Shown here piece by piece: positions 42,546 through 51,901 of a stretch of 64,000 bases of DNA. The translations under genes and the position numbers were made by a program. The stretch spans positions 1 to 64,000 of the forward strand of contig NZ_JACSQN010000004.1 in the NCBI RefSeq assembly GCF_014836615.1, in the 5' to 3' direction. The notes beneath the pieces were generated by a model. The model did no database searches. It was not told where the DNA came from and worked only from the letters and a program-made list of their open reading frames with translations. Position 1 is the stretch's first letter, and each line of letters starts with the position of its first letter. The DNA is from Sporosarcina quadrami (GTDB taxonomy: Bacteria; Bacillota; Bacilli; Bacillales_A; Planococcaceae).

Positions 42546-44921
42546 ATGCAAAACAGCACGAAGAAGACACAAACAAACGAAGAAATCGATATCATCATTC
42601 ATTTAGCCGAAGAGCCCGTTGCCGTGCAGAAACGAATGGCACAAATGAACGGAATCCCCTTTACAGAAATAGACGAAGAGAACATAGAAGCAGCCATAAA
42701 TGCACAACAACAATCGGTCCTCGAAGAAATGGCTGCACAGCATATCTATTTTAAAAAGCCACACCTCTATAAAACGGTGCTCAATGCCATTTCCACGGTC
42801 ATCCGCAAAAAAGACCTGGATAAGCTCAGCTCCATCAGAGATGTCATGTTAGTTGAACCCAATGCGGCAATGGAAGCGATGAGTTTGCCTTCAGCAGATT
42901 ACAGAGCGCCTCAAGTAAATGAATTCGATCCTGTCCACGCCGAAGTACAAGCTCTATGGGCGGAAGGCATTCAGGGACAAGGCGTCAAGGTTGCTGTGCT
43001 GGATTCGGGAATCGACCCTGATCATCCTGATATTAGACACGCTTACCGGGGCGGGATAAACTTTGTCGATCAATCGGACACAGAGAAATACTCACGGCTC
43101 AGAGCTGGCAATGATCCATCAGAAACGTCACCTGACGAACGTTCGAACGTCGCTCCCGAAAAAGGGGTGACTTCCGGTAGACCCTTTGAAACTCATCACG
43201 GCACCCATATTGCAGGCATTATTGCAGGCAAAAATGAAAACGGTGTCAAAGGCGTTGCACCTGGAGTTGATTTGTATGCGTATCGTATTTTCGGGGGCTA
43301 TATGGGAGGAAGTTTAACGACAATCCTTGAAGCGATTGAGAAAGCAGTCGTAGAAAAGATGGATATCCTGAATCTTTCTTTGAGTGATAACAGTGACTTG
43401 GAAAACCACGCCTTATCCATTGCTGTAAATAACGCAATTCTGGCAGGGGTCGTCGTCGTCAGTACGGCCGGCAATACCGGATCGGTACGGGGTTCAATCC
43501 GGACGCCAGGTACGTCCAGAATGGGAATCGCTGTCGGCAACTCGACGATTGACGATGAGTTGGACAGTTCCAGTTCACGCGGACCTTCAAGACCGAATTT
43601 TGATATCAAACCTGATATCGTGGCACCCGGAACGGAAATCTACTCCACAATGCCGGGATACGGCGTAAAAGCCGCTTATAAAAACGCCTATGCACGTGAA
43701 ACAGGCACTTCCCAAGCTGCTCCCTACATTACAGGCGTAGCAGCACTTATGAAGCAGGCTCATCCCGAATGGTCACCGCTGGATATTAAAGTGGCCATGA
43801 CCAACACAGCGAAAGTGCTCGATACAACTTCGTATAATGTCTTTGATCAGGGTTCGGGGCGAATCCGGCCTTATGCAGCGGTACATCCATCCATTGTTGC
43901 CTACTGCACGGAAGAAATAGATGCGGATGGGAAAGGCCATATCGTTGAAAACCGGAGAGGAGCCATTACATTCGGCTCTGTGAAGCTGGCTGAGGATGTA
44001 ACGATTACAAAGCTGGTACTTGTAAAAGATATCAAAGGAGACGGCGGCGTTTATGACGTCAACATTCAAATCACGGAGCCTTTTGAAGGAGCTACGATAA
44101 CGGTCGATCAGCCTTCTTTCACTTTGGATGGTGAATGCTTGCTGGACATCACACTGACTGCCCCTAAAAGCGAAAACACGAAATACCGTGATGAAATTCT
44201 AGGCTATGTTCATATTACGAGTGCGGATCGATCGGTCGAAGTATCGTTGCCATTCGCAGCAGATTTCAGTGATGGAGCGACCGTCATTCCTGCGATTGAG
44301 GAATTCAGCATCACAAAGAAAGATATTTCCTTTGGAATAGAAGAAGCCAACGACGAAACCGAAGTGACACTCTCCATTAACAGCGACTTATCCTATCCAT
44401 CCTTGGAAATTACGGACTACCTATCGAAAGCGCCGCTGGACAGCCTATTCTATAGTAACGGCATGAGCTTGGGCACATGGAAGTACCCAATCCTTCATCG
44501 ATTCACATCGAGCTGGACAAACGAAGATACGACACTTGAAGACGGCATATATTCCATCGATTTCACAGGAATGGCAAACGGAGAACCACTTACAGACACG
44601 ATCGGACCCATTTTTGTCAAATCGACAAAGCCTGTCATAACAGGTTCAGTCAATGGCTCAACTGTTTCTGGACAAGTGACAGATCAATACATCGACTTTA
44701 GCACGACATTAACTGAACTTGGTGAAGGATTCGATGTGAATGAAAAGCTGGCGGCCTCATATAGTGTCACAAGTGATGGAAATCTCGTTACAACTGATTC
44801 ATTCATCCTTAATCAAGACGGTACATTTTCAGTTGAACTTGATTCACTTCATCCAGAACACGATCGAATTACCATAACTATTACAGACGCTGCCGGAAAT
44901 AACGGAGAACTTTCCCTCTAA
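42546..44921 (+). CDS. S8 family subtilisin-like protease without visible signal peptide
   Basis: 791 residues. Residues about 12-105 look like an I9 propeptide (IDIIIHLAEEPVAVQKRMAQ). The peptidase S8 domain has the triad Asp in VAVLDSGIDPDHPDI (about 153), His in HHGTHIAGIIAG (about 218) and Ser in TGTSQAAPYITG (about 387). Residues 450-790 are beta-rich Fn3/Big-like domains, ending TITDAAGNNGELSL. The N-terminus (MQNSTKKTQTNEEID) is polar, with no secretion signal in this or the upstream frames, unusual for a multi-domain subtilase. AGAGGAG lies 8 bases before the ATG. It may act inside the cell, leave by another route, or be mis-started by a lost exon-like 5' part. Confidence 0.9.
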   Translation: MQNSTKKTQTNEEIDIIIHLAEEPVAVQKRMAQMNGIPFTEIDEENIEAAINAQQQSVLEEMAAQHIYFKKPHLYKTVLNAISTVIRKKDLDKLSSIRDVMLVEPNAAMEAMSLPSADYRAPQVNEFDPVHAEVQALWAEGIQGQGVKVAVLDSGIDPDHPDIRHAYRGGINFVDQSDTEKYSRLRAGNDPSETSPDERSNVAPEKGVTSGRPFETHHGTHIAGIIAGKNENGVKGVAPGVDLYAYRIFGGYMGGSLTTILEAIEKAVVEKMDILNLSLSDNSDLENHALSIAVNNAILAGVVVVSTAGNTGSVRGSIRTPGTSRMGIAVGNSTIDDELDSSSSRGPSRPNFDIKPDIVAPGTEIYSTMPGYGVKAAYKNAYARETGTSQAAPYITGVAALMKQAHPEWSPLDIKVAMTNTAKVLDTTSYNVFDQGSGRIRPYAAVHPSIVAYCTEEIDADGKGHIVENRRGAITFGSVKLAEDVTITKLVLVKDIKGDGGVYDVNIQITEPFEGATITVDQPSFTLDGECLLDITLTAPKSENTKYRDEILGYVHITSADRSVEVSLPFAADFSDGATVIPAIEEFSITKKDISFGIEEANDETEVTLSINSDLSYPSLEITDYLSKAPLDSLFYSNGMSLGTWKYPILHRFTSSWTNEDTTLEDGIYSIDFTGMANGEPLTDTIGPIFVKSTKPVITGSVNGSTVSGQVTDQYIDFSTTLTELGEGFDVNEKLAASYSVTSDGNLVTTDSFILNQDGTFSVELDSLHPEHDRITITITDAAGNNGELSL

Positions 44922-44936
44922 TACAGAAAAGAAAAA

Positions 44937-44983
44937 TGCCCCATCAGAGTTGTAGTACAAACTTTGTGATGGGGTATTTTTAT
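44937..44983 (+). terminator. Terminator of the subtilase gene
   Basis: ATGCCCCATCA (44937-44947) pairs with TGATGGGGTAT (44968-44978), then TTTTTATAG. It starts 15 bases after the stop. Confidence 0.82.
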
Positions 44984-45011
44984 AGTAGCTATCGTTTGCT
45001 GCCTTTCATAT

Positions 45012-45254
45012 CTATCGCACGCCATTCAACGTCAAATAGACAATAACCGGCAATGCGCTCACGATGCCAAGTACGACAACCAACTTCCCTTTTGCAAAAT
45101 GTCTGGCACCGTTGAATAGATTTACTCCCATGAGTAAAAGCACAACTGGTATGAACGCTTTATTCATCCCCGCTGGAATAGCTAGTGCAAGTATACCGAT
45201 GAGCGTGCCATAATGAACGATCCGTTGCGTACGCGTCCGTTTCTCCTTTTTCAT
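45012..45254 (-). CDS. Small two-to-three-helix membrane protein
   Basis: 80 residues. Basic N-terminus (MKKEKRTRTQRIVHYG), then hydrophobic helices about 15-29, 32-46 and 57-75. No recognised family. GGGGGTAATCG precedes the ATG. It lies 18 bases after the lipoprotein gene at 45273 on the same strand and is likely cotranscribed with it. Confidence 0.75.
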   Translation of the reverse strand: MKKEKRTRTQRIVHYGTLIGILALAIPAGMNKAFIPVVLLLMGVNLFNGARHFAKGKLVVVLGIVSALPVIVYLTLNGVR

Positions 45255-45272
45255 TTTCGATTACCCCCATTA

Positions 45273-45659
45273 TTAACCTTCATACATTCCTAAATATCGA
45301 ATCTCCTTGCCATCGACGATTGCGATGTAAACTGGCGTATCTGTTCTGTAAACTTTCGTCCCTATAGGCAACTTATTCGATGTGCCGTTTTCAAATTCCT
45401 GCGGCTTATCGGATTGCTTTGTAATTTCCACAATCTCTTCACCTATCGTATACTCCAATTCTAGAACCCACTCTACGTTTTCCACATTTGAATACACAAT
45501 GCCGTCAAGTAGAAAGATGTCAGCGTTTCCATCTTTCAAATAGTCTTTCGGTGTAGGATTGCCGTTTGATGCCGGTTGGGATGGATTCATCGAATCCACA
45601 CAACCTGTTAACAACATAAGCATGGTCAGAACGGAAATCATGAGGATGTTTTTCTTCAT
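45273..45659 (-). CDS. Putative lipoprotein, 128 aa
   Basis: Type II signal peptide with lipobox LTGC (cysteine at residue 20) after MKKNILMISVLTMLMLL. The mature part is short and soluble, with FLLDGIVYSNVENVEWV and KLPIGTKVYRTDTPVYIAIVDGKE near the C-terminus. That pattern is seen in small Bacillus lipoproteins of unknown function. GGGGGACC precedes the ATG. It sits in a leftward cluster of envelope genes (45012-46233). Confidence 0.85.
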   Translation of the reverse strand: MKKNILMISVLTMLMLLTGCVDSMNPSQPASNGNPTPKDYLKDGNADIFLLDGIVYSNVENVEWVLELEYTIGEEIVEITKQSDKPQEFENGTSNKLPIGTKVYRTDTPVYIAIVDGKEIRYLGMYEG

Positions 45660-45705
45660 TGTATGGTCCCCCAGGTTGAATGTCTTTACGTGAAAATCGA
45701 ACCGT

Positions 45706-46233
45706 TCATTTCATATATTTCGCAACCAGCTCATAGCTTCTGTCCCTTGTCAGACTTGCTTGTGTTGCTACATATTCTAACGGCTCCATTGAACCGCCTT
45801 CATATTTTAATGAAGCTTCTTTAGCTGCTTTGTCCCTGTGCTCGATCCAGTCCCGTTGTTCCATTCGTAATCTATCCATCTCTTCTGTACTAAGCTGTTG
45901 TTTTAATACCTCATAAATCTCATTCAATGCCTCATCCCACTTCTTAAATCGCGCCTCTTCCTGTTCGATCATACCTATCGTCGTCGTTTCAGCTACTTCG
46001 TTCTTATCCGCTTCTTCCATTGCATTCAGCAGGTTAAGGTACTCATCTTTGCTCTTTACCTCACTGCTTTCTTGATCTTCTACCTCACCAGCACCTTCAG
46101 TTACGTTTGCGGTTCCCTGTGAGTCTTCTTTTTCATGTTCTTCAGCATTGCTAGCTGAAGTGCTTCCACAAGCAGCTAACATCATTAATGAAAGAGTCAA
46201 CACGAACAGTAAAAACTTACGATTATTTTTCAT
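45706..46233 (-). CDS. Lipoprotein with LprI/DUF1311-like domain
   Basis: 175 residues. Lipobox LAAC (Cys22) after a 20-residue signal. An acidic low-complexity linker (about 25-60) is followed by a DUF1311-type domain: ARFKKWDEALNEIYEVLKQQL, EEMDRLRMEQRDWIEHRDKAA and TRDRSYELVAKYM. LprI-like proteins inhibit lysozyme in some bacteria; the family is otherwise undefined. The gene lies 46 bases upstream of the next lipoprotein gene in the same direction. Confidence 0.85.
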   Translation of the reverse strand: MKNNRKFLLFVLTLSLMMLAACGSTSASNAEEHEKEDSQGTANVTEGAGEVEDQESSEVKSKDEYLNLLNAMEEADKNEVAETTTIGMIEQEEARFKKWDEALNEIYEVLKQQLSTEEMDRLRMEQRDWIEHRDKAAKEASLKYEGGSMEPLEYVATQASLTRDRSYELVAKYMK

Positions 46234-46314
46234 AATATACTACCTTTCTTATGAAGATTGGATTGGATAAACAATTGTTCCGCTTTGCACCTGTGAACCT
46301 AATTTTTTCTTATT

Positions 46315-49300
46315 TTATTGAACAGTTTTTTTAGCTTCTTTTTCCATTCTAGCAGGCATCTTTTCATGCAAACGCCAGACAAAACTAATTGGACTATTCC
46401 CTTCATGACTTACATAATCAGCAGTGCCTAAGAACATAAACGGAGCAGTATAGCCGTCCTTCTTTTTAGTATCTCTAACAAACAAAGCTATTTTGTTACC
46501 ATTCTGTCGCTGATTAATATACCGCTTTCCCGTAGGACTACTATCTGATGTTCGATTTTGAGATTGCCAATGAAAGAGCCGGTCACTTATCGCATAGTCT
46601 TCGTATTGGGTAGATGGAGAAAAGTCTTTGTCAGACTTATTAAGTGTAATGAAAAAGATATCTGTTTCCTTTTCTTCAAAATATTTTACACCTTCGCGGA
46701 AGGCTGGTTTGGCGTCTTCATTAAAATAGCTAAATGCTGCTAGAACTTGATCTGAAGTGTATTGTGCATGTACACGTAAAGGATTTGTATATTCGAAAGT
46801 CGATGATTTTTCGACAGACTTGATATTTTCCATACATACATTTAGCACTTCTAGGATTTCAGATCTCAGAAATATATCTTTAACGATATCTTGTACACCA
46901 TCGTGCATGGATTCAAAATTAAAATATCTTGGCGGTGCACTGAAGAACGAATAATATAGCATTCCTACCATCAAACCCTGTTCTTCATCTTCAATTAATC
47001 CATCTTCCAAATACTTTTGATAAAACTTTACCAACTCAACAGAATCTAAATGAAATAACGTATGAATTCGCTTTGCCACTAACTCTTCATGGGTACTTTG
47101 ACAATCTTCACTGATTCCTGCTTCCACTTTTAGTCTCTCAAATACTCTGCTTTTTCCTGTTCCATAAAACTCGGCAAGTGTTAAATGGTGATAATCTAAG
47201 AAATTTGATAATGTAAGTTTCTCATTTGTATCTTCCTCAAAGTATTTAATTTTTGTAATGAGGTTTTGTTTAGTGTTTTTTACCTCTTTTACATTACGCA
47301 ATATATATTCTTTCGCCTGTTTTTCCATTTGAATAACAGAGCCTTTTGGTAAATTAAAAAATCCATTTTCTATATAATGACGAATAGAATGCTTTGTCCC
47401 GCCTACTAAAGCGCGGAATTTCTCTTCAAATGGATAATCTGTATGTGCTTGTCCTACAAAGTCTAAAACAGTTAAGCATTCTTTGTTTTCAGCTAGACGT
47501 AAACCACGCCCCAGCTGTTGTAAAAACACGGTGAGACTCTCCGTTGGACGTAAAAATAAAACGGTATTTACTTCTGGAATATCAATACCTTCATTGTACA
47601 AGTCGACAACAAAGATGAACTTGATTTCTCCACTCTCTAATTTTCTCTTAGCGGTGTTTCGTTCTTCATCAGAAGAATCTCTATGTAATGCAATAGAAGG
47701 AATTTGCTTCTGATTAAAGTATGCAGCCATGTACTTTGCATGTTCCACTGACACACAGAAACCAAGTGCCTTTACCTGATCTAGGGTCGTGACATATTTA
47801 CGAATGCTTTGGATGACCAGATCAGTTCGACGATCGTTTGATGTGTATATAGTTGAGAGCTCATTAGTATCATATCCTTTTCGAGACCATTTAATAGCGG
47901 ACAAATCCACATTATCCGTTACACAAAAATAGTGGAACGGGCTAAGCAATTTACGATCAATTGCTTCTGTTAACCTCATTTCTGAGGCAATTCGATCGTC
48001 AAAATATGAGAGTACATTTTCATTATCCATTCGCTCAGGCGTTGCTGTTAGTCCTAATAAAATTGTCGGATTATAGTAATCTAAAAGCGCTCGGTACGTA
48101 GGTGCCGTAGCATGGTGGAATTCATCCACAATAATAAAATCATAGAAATCATCCATCGTTTTCTCGATCATCTTACGGCTATTCCAGCTTTGAATGCTCA
48201 TGAACAGATGATCTAAAGAAGAAGGTACATGCTTACCAACGAACATTTCACCAAAATTAGCATCTTTTAAAACAGCTCTAAATGTATACATACTTTGACG
48301 AAGAATTTCCTCTCGATGGGCTATAAATAAAAGCTTCGCATTCGGTTTTTGCAAAAGAAAACGTTTAAAATCGAACGCTGAAATAACCGTTTTCCCTACA
48401 CCAGTTGCTGCTACAACTAAGTTCTTCATATGACCATGAATTGTTCGTTCAACTTCAAGCTCATCTAAAATTTCTTGCTGATAGTAATAAGGACGAATAT
48501 CTAAAAAGTATTGCTCTCTTGACTCAGCCACTTGCTCTTTCAGTAAGGATTGGCGTACTAATAACCAACTCTGTTTATTTTCCGGCAACAAACTTTTAAA
48601 TTCTTCATCATTCCAATAACTTTCAAATGTAGCTTCAAATTTACGTATAATATCAAACGAATCTTTCTCAGTCACTTTTAAGTTCCATTCCAAACCTGAA
48701 GTTAATGCTGGATTAGATAGATTAGATGAACCGATATAAGCGGTACTGAATCCAGTTTTTCTTTTAAACAAATAGGCTTTGGCATGCAACCGTGTTCTTT
48801 CTTTATCTAAGGACACACGAACTTCTGTATTCGGAAGTTCACTTAATTCTTGGAGAGCCTTAAAGTCTGTCGCTTCCATATATGATGTAGTAATTATTTT
48901 AAGCTTGCCGCCCTTTTCAGTGAAACCACGAAGCTCTTCTAAAATAATTCGCAACCCAGACCATTTTATAAAAGATACAAGCCATTCTATCTCATCCGAC
49001 GTAGAAATTTCCTTCTTTAATTCTTCCAACATATTCGGTTCTGCATGAGATCCTGTGAATAAGGAGCTTTGCGATATGGGAGTCATAGGTCGTTGGATCT
49101 TTTTCTTTTTAATAGCTTTTGACGTATTAATGGTTTTATAAATAGATGTTAAGATTTCTGCATGTTCATCCAGTTTTAGTTTAGCAAACTCCTTATCATT
49201 TAGTTTTTGATGGAGTACATCAATAATTTCATTACACGCTTGAATCTGTTTTAGAAGCGCCTCGTTTTTGTCACTACCTTCTCTTATATGGGCAAGAGCC

Positions 49301-49455
49301 GTGCGGGTTATGGAAGATATATAGCTCGACAACAAAACTCTAGCTTCTGCTTCGTCTATTTTTTCAGTCTCAACTGCAAATAGATCAGGAGATAACGCTA
49401 ATAGTTCCGTTTTCACTTTTTCATTAATTAATTGTTCGTATATACCTTCTTGCAT
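46315..49455 (-). CDS. PLD nuclease-SF2 helicase-DUF3427 fusion protein
   Basis: 1046 residues. The N-terminal region has a phospholipase-D-like domain with one HKD motif (RLHAKAYLFKRKTGFS, IGSSNLSNPAL, about 222-245). Next is a SF2/ResIII helicase: Walker A VAATGVGKTVIS (about 352), VDEFHHA (about 443), LGLTATPER and the helicase C-terminal QQLGRGLRLAENK. The C-terminal third is DUF3427, ending GTADYVSHEGNSPISFVWRL. The architecture suggests an ATP-driven DNA-remodelling nuclease. It overlaps the NUDIX gene by 28 bases, a pairing often found in mobile or defence contexts. Base composition is visibly more AT-rich than flanking genes, suggesting transfer. Confidence 0.92.
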   Translation of the reverse strand: MQEGIYEQLINEKVKTELLALSPDLFAVETEKIDEAEARVLLSSYISSITRTALAHIREGSDKNEALLKQIQACNEIIDVLHQKLNDKEFAKLKLDEHAEILTSIYKTINTSKAIKKKKIQRPMTPISQSSLFTGSHAEPNMLEELKKEISTSDEIEWLVSFIKWSGLRIILEELRGFTEKGGKLKIITTSYMEATDFKALQELSELPNTEVRVSLDKERTRLHAKAYLFKRKTGFSTAYIGSSNLSNPALTSGLEWNLKVTEKDSFDIIRKFEATFESYWNDEEFKSLLPENKQSWLLVRQSLLKEQVAESREQYFLDIRPYYYQQEILDELEVERTIHGHMKNLVVAATGVGKTVISAFDFKRFLLQKPNAKLLFIAHREEILRQSMYTFRAVLKDANFGEMFVGKHVPSSLDHLFMSIQSWNSRKMIEKTMDDFYDFIIVDEFHHATAPTYRALLDYYNPTILLGLTATPERMDNENVLSYFDDRIASEMRLTEAIDRKLLSPFHYFCVTDNVDLSAIKWSRKGYDTNELSTIYTSNDRRTDLVIQSIRKYVTTLDQVKALGFCVSVEHAKYMAAYFNQKQIPSIALHRDSSDEERNTAKRKLESGEIKFIFVVDLYNEGIDIPEVNTVLFLRPTESLTVFLQQLGRGLRLAENKECLTVLDFVGQAHTDYPFEEKFRALVGGTKHSIRHYIENGFFNLPKGSVIQMEKQAKEYILRNVKEVKNTKQNLITKIKYFEEDTNEKLTLSNFLDYHHLTLAEFYGTGKSRVFERLKVEAGISEDCQSTHEELVAKRIHTLFHLDSVELVKFYQKYLEDGLIEDEEQGLMVGMLYYSFFSAPPRYFNFESMHDGVQDIVKDIFLRSEILEVLNVCMENIKSVEKSSTFEYTNPLRVHAQYTSDQVLAAFSYFNEDAKPAFREGVKYFEEKETDIFFITLNKSDKDFSPSTQYEDYAISDRLFHWQSQNRTSDSSPTGKRYINQRQNGNKIALFVRDTKKKDGYTAPFMFLGTADYVSHEGNSPISFVWRLHEKMPARMEKEAKKTVQ

Positions 49456-49844
49456 TGTTTCATCACCCTTTCAACAGCCGGTATGTCTGCCGGTGCCCAG
49501 TTTAGTTCATGTAGTTTATTATAGGAAATCCATTTTATCTCTTTATGTTCTTGAGCAGATGGTGTTCCATTCTCTATTGAAGCAAAATAGGTTTCTAAAC
49601 GAATTGTGAATGATTCGTATTTGCATGTCGTATCTTCAATGAACTCGCCAACTTTTATTTCACATTGAAGTTCTTCATAAATTTCACGAATCAATGCACT
49701 TTTTGGGGTTTCACCTTTTTCAATTTTCCCACCTGGAAACTCCCAATACCCAGGAAGTGTCATGTTTTCAGACCTAAGTGCACAAAGTATATAACCTTCG
49801 TTATTATGTATAACTGCACCTACGACGTGAATGGGCTTGTTCAT
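49428..49844 (-). CDS. NUDIX hydrolase (MutT-like) coupled to helicase
   Basis: 138 residues. Complete Nudix box: GGKIEKGETPKSALIREIYEELQCE (GX5EX7REUXEEXGU form). It begins VVGAVIHNNEGYILCALRSENMTLPGYWEFPGGK, like 8-oxo-dGTP or CTP pyrophosphohydrolases. It may clean or deplete modified nucleotides. The helicase ATG lies inside its last codons, so translation is coupled. An alternative view is a simple housekeeping MutT that was captured next to the helicase. Confidence 0.93.
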   Translation of the reverse strand: MNKPIHVVGAVIHNNEGYILCALRSENMTLPGYWEFPGGKIEKGETPKSALIREIYEELQCEIKVGEFIEDTTCKYESFTIRLETYFASIENGTPSAQEHKEIKWISYNKLHELNWAPADIPAVERVMKQCKKVYTNN

Positions 49845-49937
49845 AAATACACCTCTTGTAATTGATAGTTTTCTATGAAGAAAGTAATTCTCTAAGCCTC
49901 TTCTTTGTATCCTCTGTCACTCTAGATTGTCGAGAGT

Positions 49938-50105
49938 TTATAACCTCAATGCTTCATTCTCCCAACCATATTCAATCTCGCAACAATTCGTTTCATCCAC
50001 ATGGATTTCCTGACATTCATTGCACACATATAGTACTTCCTCATTGTTCTTCATATTCGCACTCCAATAATTCATTAAAGTTTCAGACAAAATCCTCATT
50101 TCCAT
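49938..50105 (-). CDS. Small cysteine-containing protein, 55 aa
   Basis: ATG at 50105 with GGAG seven bases upstream encodes MEMRILSETLMNYWSANMKN, then EVLYVCNECQEIHVDETNCCEIEYGWENEALRL. CxxC, a His four residues on and a CC pair resemble a small zinc ribbon. It lies upstream of the NUDIX-helicase pair on the same strand and may be part of that unit. No family recognised. Confidence 0.5.
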   Translation of the reverse strand: MEMRILSETLMNYWSANMKNNEEVLYVCNECQEIHVDETNCCEIEYGWENEALRL

Positions 50106-50272
50106 TATATCACTCCAAAAAATCCCTGCAGTAAAAGACTACAAACCCCATCCTACGATTCGCCAACTTTCTTGTTATAACGCATACTATTCGACCTTTC
50201 TTTCGCTCTATATCCGTTTAATCGAAGTAGGTATTCTATATCATTTAGACATTATGGAAAATTCATATCAGT

Positions 50273-50301
50273 TTGACATATCACTATTATATTGATAATA
50301 T
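50273..50301 (+). promoter_or_regulatory. Strong sigma-A promoter of the formamidase operon
   Basis: TTGACA (50273-50278), 17 bases, TAATAT (50296-50301). Start expected near 50308, 31 bases upstream of the ATG at 50339. The 165 bases upstream of it contain no gene I can support. Confidence 0.75.
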
Positions 50302-50338
50302 GAAAGCGCATTCAAAACTAGGGAATGGGGGATTTATA

Positions 50339-51517
50339 ATGGCAAAAACGATGTATGCGTTGGATTTGAGTAAGCCGATGGAGGAGCAGGCACATCCAGG
50401 ACACAATCGGTGGCATCCGGATATACCCGCAGCTTTTTCTGTAGACCCTGGAACGTCTTTTAGGATGGATTGCAAGGAATGGACGGATGGACAGATACAT
50501 AACAATGATAGTGCGGAGGATGTTCGTAAGGTCAATCTTTCGCGTGTTCATGTGTTGAGTGGTCCGGTATATGTAAATGGTGCAGAGCCTGGTGATTTGC
50601 TTGTTGTCGATATTTTGGATATTGGGGCGCATCAGGGGTATGAGTGGGGTTTTAATGGGATTTTTGCGAAGGAGAATGGTGGTAGTTTCTTAGTCGATAA
50701 GTATCCTGAAGCTGCGAAGTCGATTTGGGATTTTGAAGGGATTTATACGACATCCCGACATGTGCCAGGTGTTAAATTTGCAGGGCTTATTCACCCTGGA
50801 CTCATTGGGGTTGCGCCTTCTATGGAGCTTTTACAAAAGTGGAATGATCGTGAACAGAAGTTGATTGATACTGACCCAAATCGTGTTCCGGCTCTTGCTA
50901 ATGCGCCTACTTCGGAGAGCGTTGTGCTTGGAACGGTGAAAGGTGCCGAATTCGATCGGATTGCGAAAGAAGGCGCTCGGACTGTGCCACCACGTGAAAA
51001 TGGCGGGAACTGTGATATTAAGAATCTATCTAAGGGTTCGAGAATTTATTTCCCGACATTTGTCGACGGGGCCAAGCTATCTGTAGGAGATCTTCATTTC
51101 TCTCAAGGGGATGGAGAGATTACATTCTGCGGTGGAATCGAGATGTCCGGCTGGATTGAGTTGAAGGTGGATATTATTAAGGGCGGCATGGAGAAGTACA
51201 AGATTGAAGAGAATCCAGTATTCCAGCCTGGTCCTGTTGAACCGAATTATAATGATTACCTTGTATTCCAAGGGATTTCTGTAGATGACCGTGATGGTAG
51301 TCAGCATTATTTAGATGCGAATATTGCATTCCGCAATGCTTGTTTGAATGCAATTGAGTATTTAAAAACGCTTGGATATACGGGAGAGCAGGCGTATATG
51401 TTGTTGAGTACTGCACCTGTTGAAGGGCGTATTAATGGAATTGTCGACATTCCAAATGCTTGTTGTACGATTGCGATTCCGACACAGATTTTTGATAAAG
51501 ATATTCGACCAAAGTGA
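50339..51517 (+). CDS. fmdA: Formamidase/acetamidase FmdA
   Basis: 392 residues, the length of bacterial formamidase. Family motifs: PGHNRWHPDIPAAFSVDPGT, VYVNGAEPGDLLVVDILDIG, GGNCDIKNLSKGSRIYFPTF, GDLHFSQGDGEITFCGGIEM and PNACCTIAIPT near the end. It hydrolyses formamide to formate and ammonia in the cytosol, a nitrogen-scavenging step. GGGGGATTTATA precedes the ATG. The following gene is fmdB, its usual partner, 20 bases downstream. A canonical promoter lies at 50273. Confidence 0.94.
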   Translation: MAKTMYALDLSKPMEEQAHPGHNRWHPDIPAAFSVDPGTSFRMDCKEWTDGQIHNNDSAEDVRKVNLSRVHVLSGPVYVNGAEPGDLLVVDILDIGAHQGYEWGFNGIFAKENGGSFLVDKYPEAAKSIWDFEGIYTTSRHVPGVKFAGLIHPGLIGVAPSMELLQKWNDREQKLIDTDPNRVPALANAPTSESVVLGTVKGAEFDRIAKEGARTVPPRENGGNCDIKNLSKGSRIYFPTFVDGAKLSVGDLHFSQGDGEITFCGGIEMSGWIELKVDIIKGGMEKYKIEENPVFQPGPVEPNYNDYLVFQGISVDDRDGSQHYLDANIAFRNACLNAIEYLKTLGYTGEQAYMLLSTAPVEGRINGIVDIPNACCTIAIPTQIFDKDIRPK

Positions 51518-51537
51518 TTGGATAAGGAGGGCTAGTC

Positions 51538-51804
51538 ATGCCTAGTTATACATTCCGATGTGAGGACTGTGGAAACTTTACGTTGTTCTTCAAATCCATG
51601 TCTGGCAATAAATCAACCGCTGAATGTCCAGATTGTCATTCACTATCATCTAGAGTCTACTTTGCACCTAATCTCCATAAACTCTCTAGAGCGGTCAGCT
51701 CGCGTATTGAAAAAGGAATGGAGCCCCAGCGAATGACACATGCTGAGTTAGGTGCTAAGCCTGCTAAAAAGAAAAAGGTTAATCGGCCGTGGCAGGTTGG
51801 TTAA
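51538..51804 (+). CDS. fmdB: FmdB-family zinc ribbon protein
   Basis: 88 residues. Four-cysteine zinc ribbon: YTFRCEDCGNFTLFF and STAECPDCHSLSSRVYF. The tail is basic (KPAKKKKVNRPW). FmdB proteins accompany formamidases and are proposed regulators or assembly factors; evidence is mainly by association. AAGGAGG lies upstream of the ATG. Followed by a strong terminator. Confidence 0.92.
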   Translation: MPSYTFRCEDCGNFTLFFKSMSGNKSTAECPDCHSLSSRVYFAPNLHKLSRAVSSRIEKGMEPQRMTHAELGAKPAKKKKVNRPWQVG

Positions 51805-51820
51805 TGGACAAATTCGATGA

Positions 51821-51857
51821 AATCCACGGAGCACTACTGTGCTTCCGTGGATTTTTT
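51821..51857 (+). terminator. Terminator of fmdAB
   Basis: AATCCACGGAGCAC (51821-51834) and GTGCTTCCGTGGATT (51839-51853) pair with one bulged T, followed by TTTTG. 17 bases after fmdB. Confidence 0.85.
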
Positions 51858-51901
51858 GTTTACTTCAGAAAGATGTAGATGATTAGAATACTTTTAAACG
51901 T

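Noticed and set aside
42458..42754. Frame upstream of the subtilase as its missing signal peptide in a frameshift
   Set aside because: The translation is Arg/His/Lys-rich and has no hydrophobic core, so it cannot be a signal peptide.
46315..50105. Prophage or transposon remnant around the helicase
   Set aside because: No integrase, transposase, terminal repeats or phage structural genes are visible. Only base composition and gene type suggest transfer.
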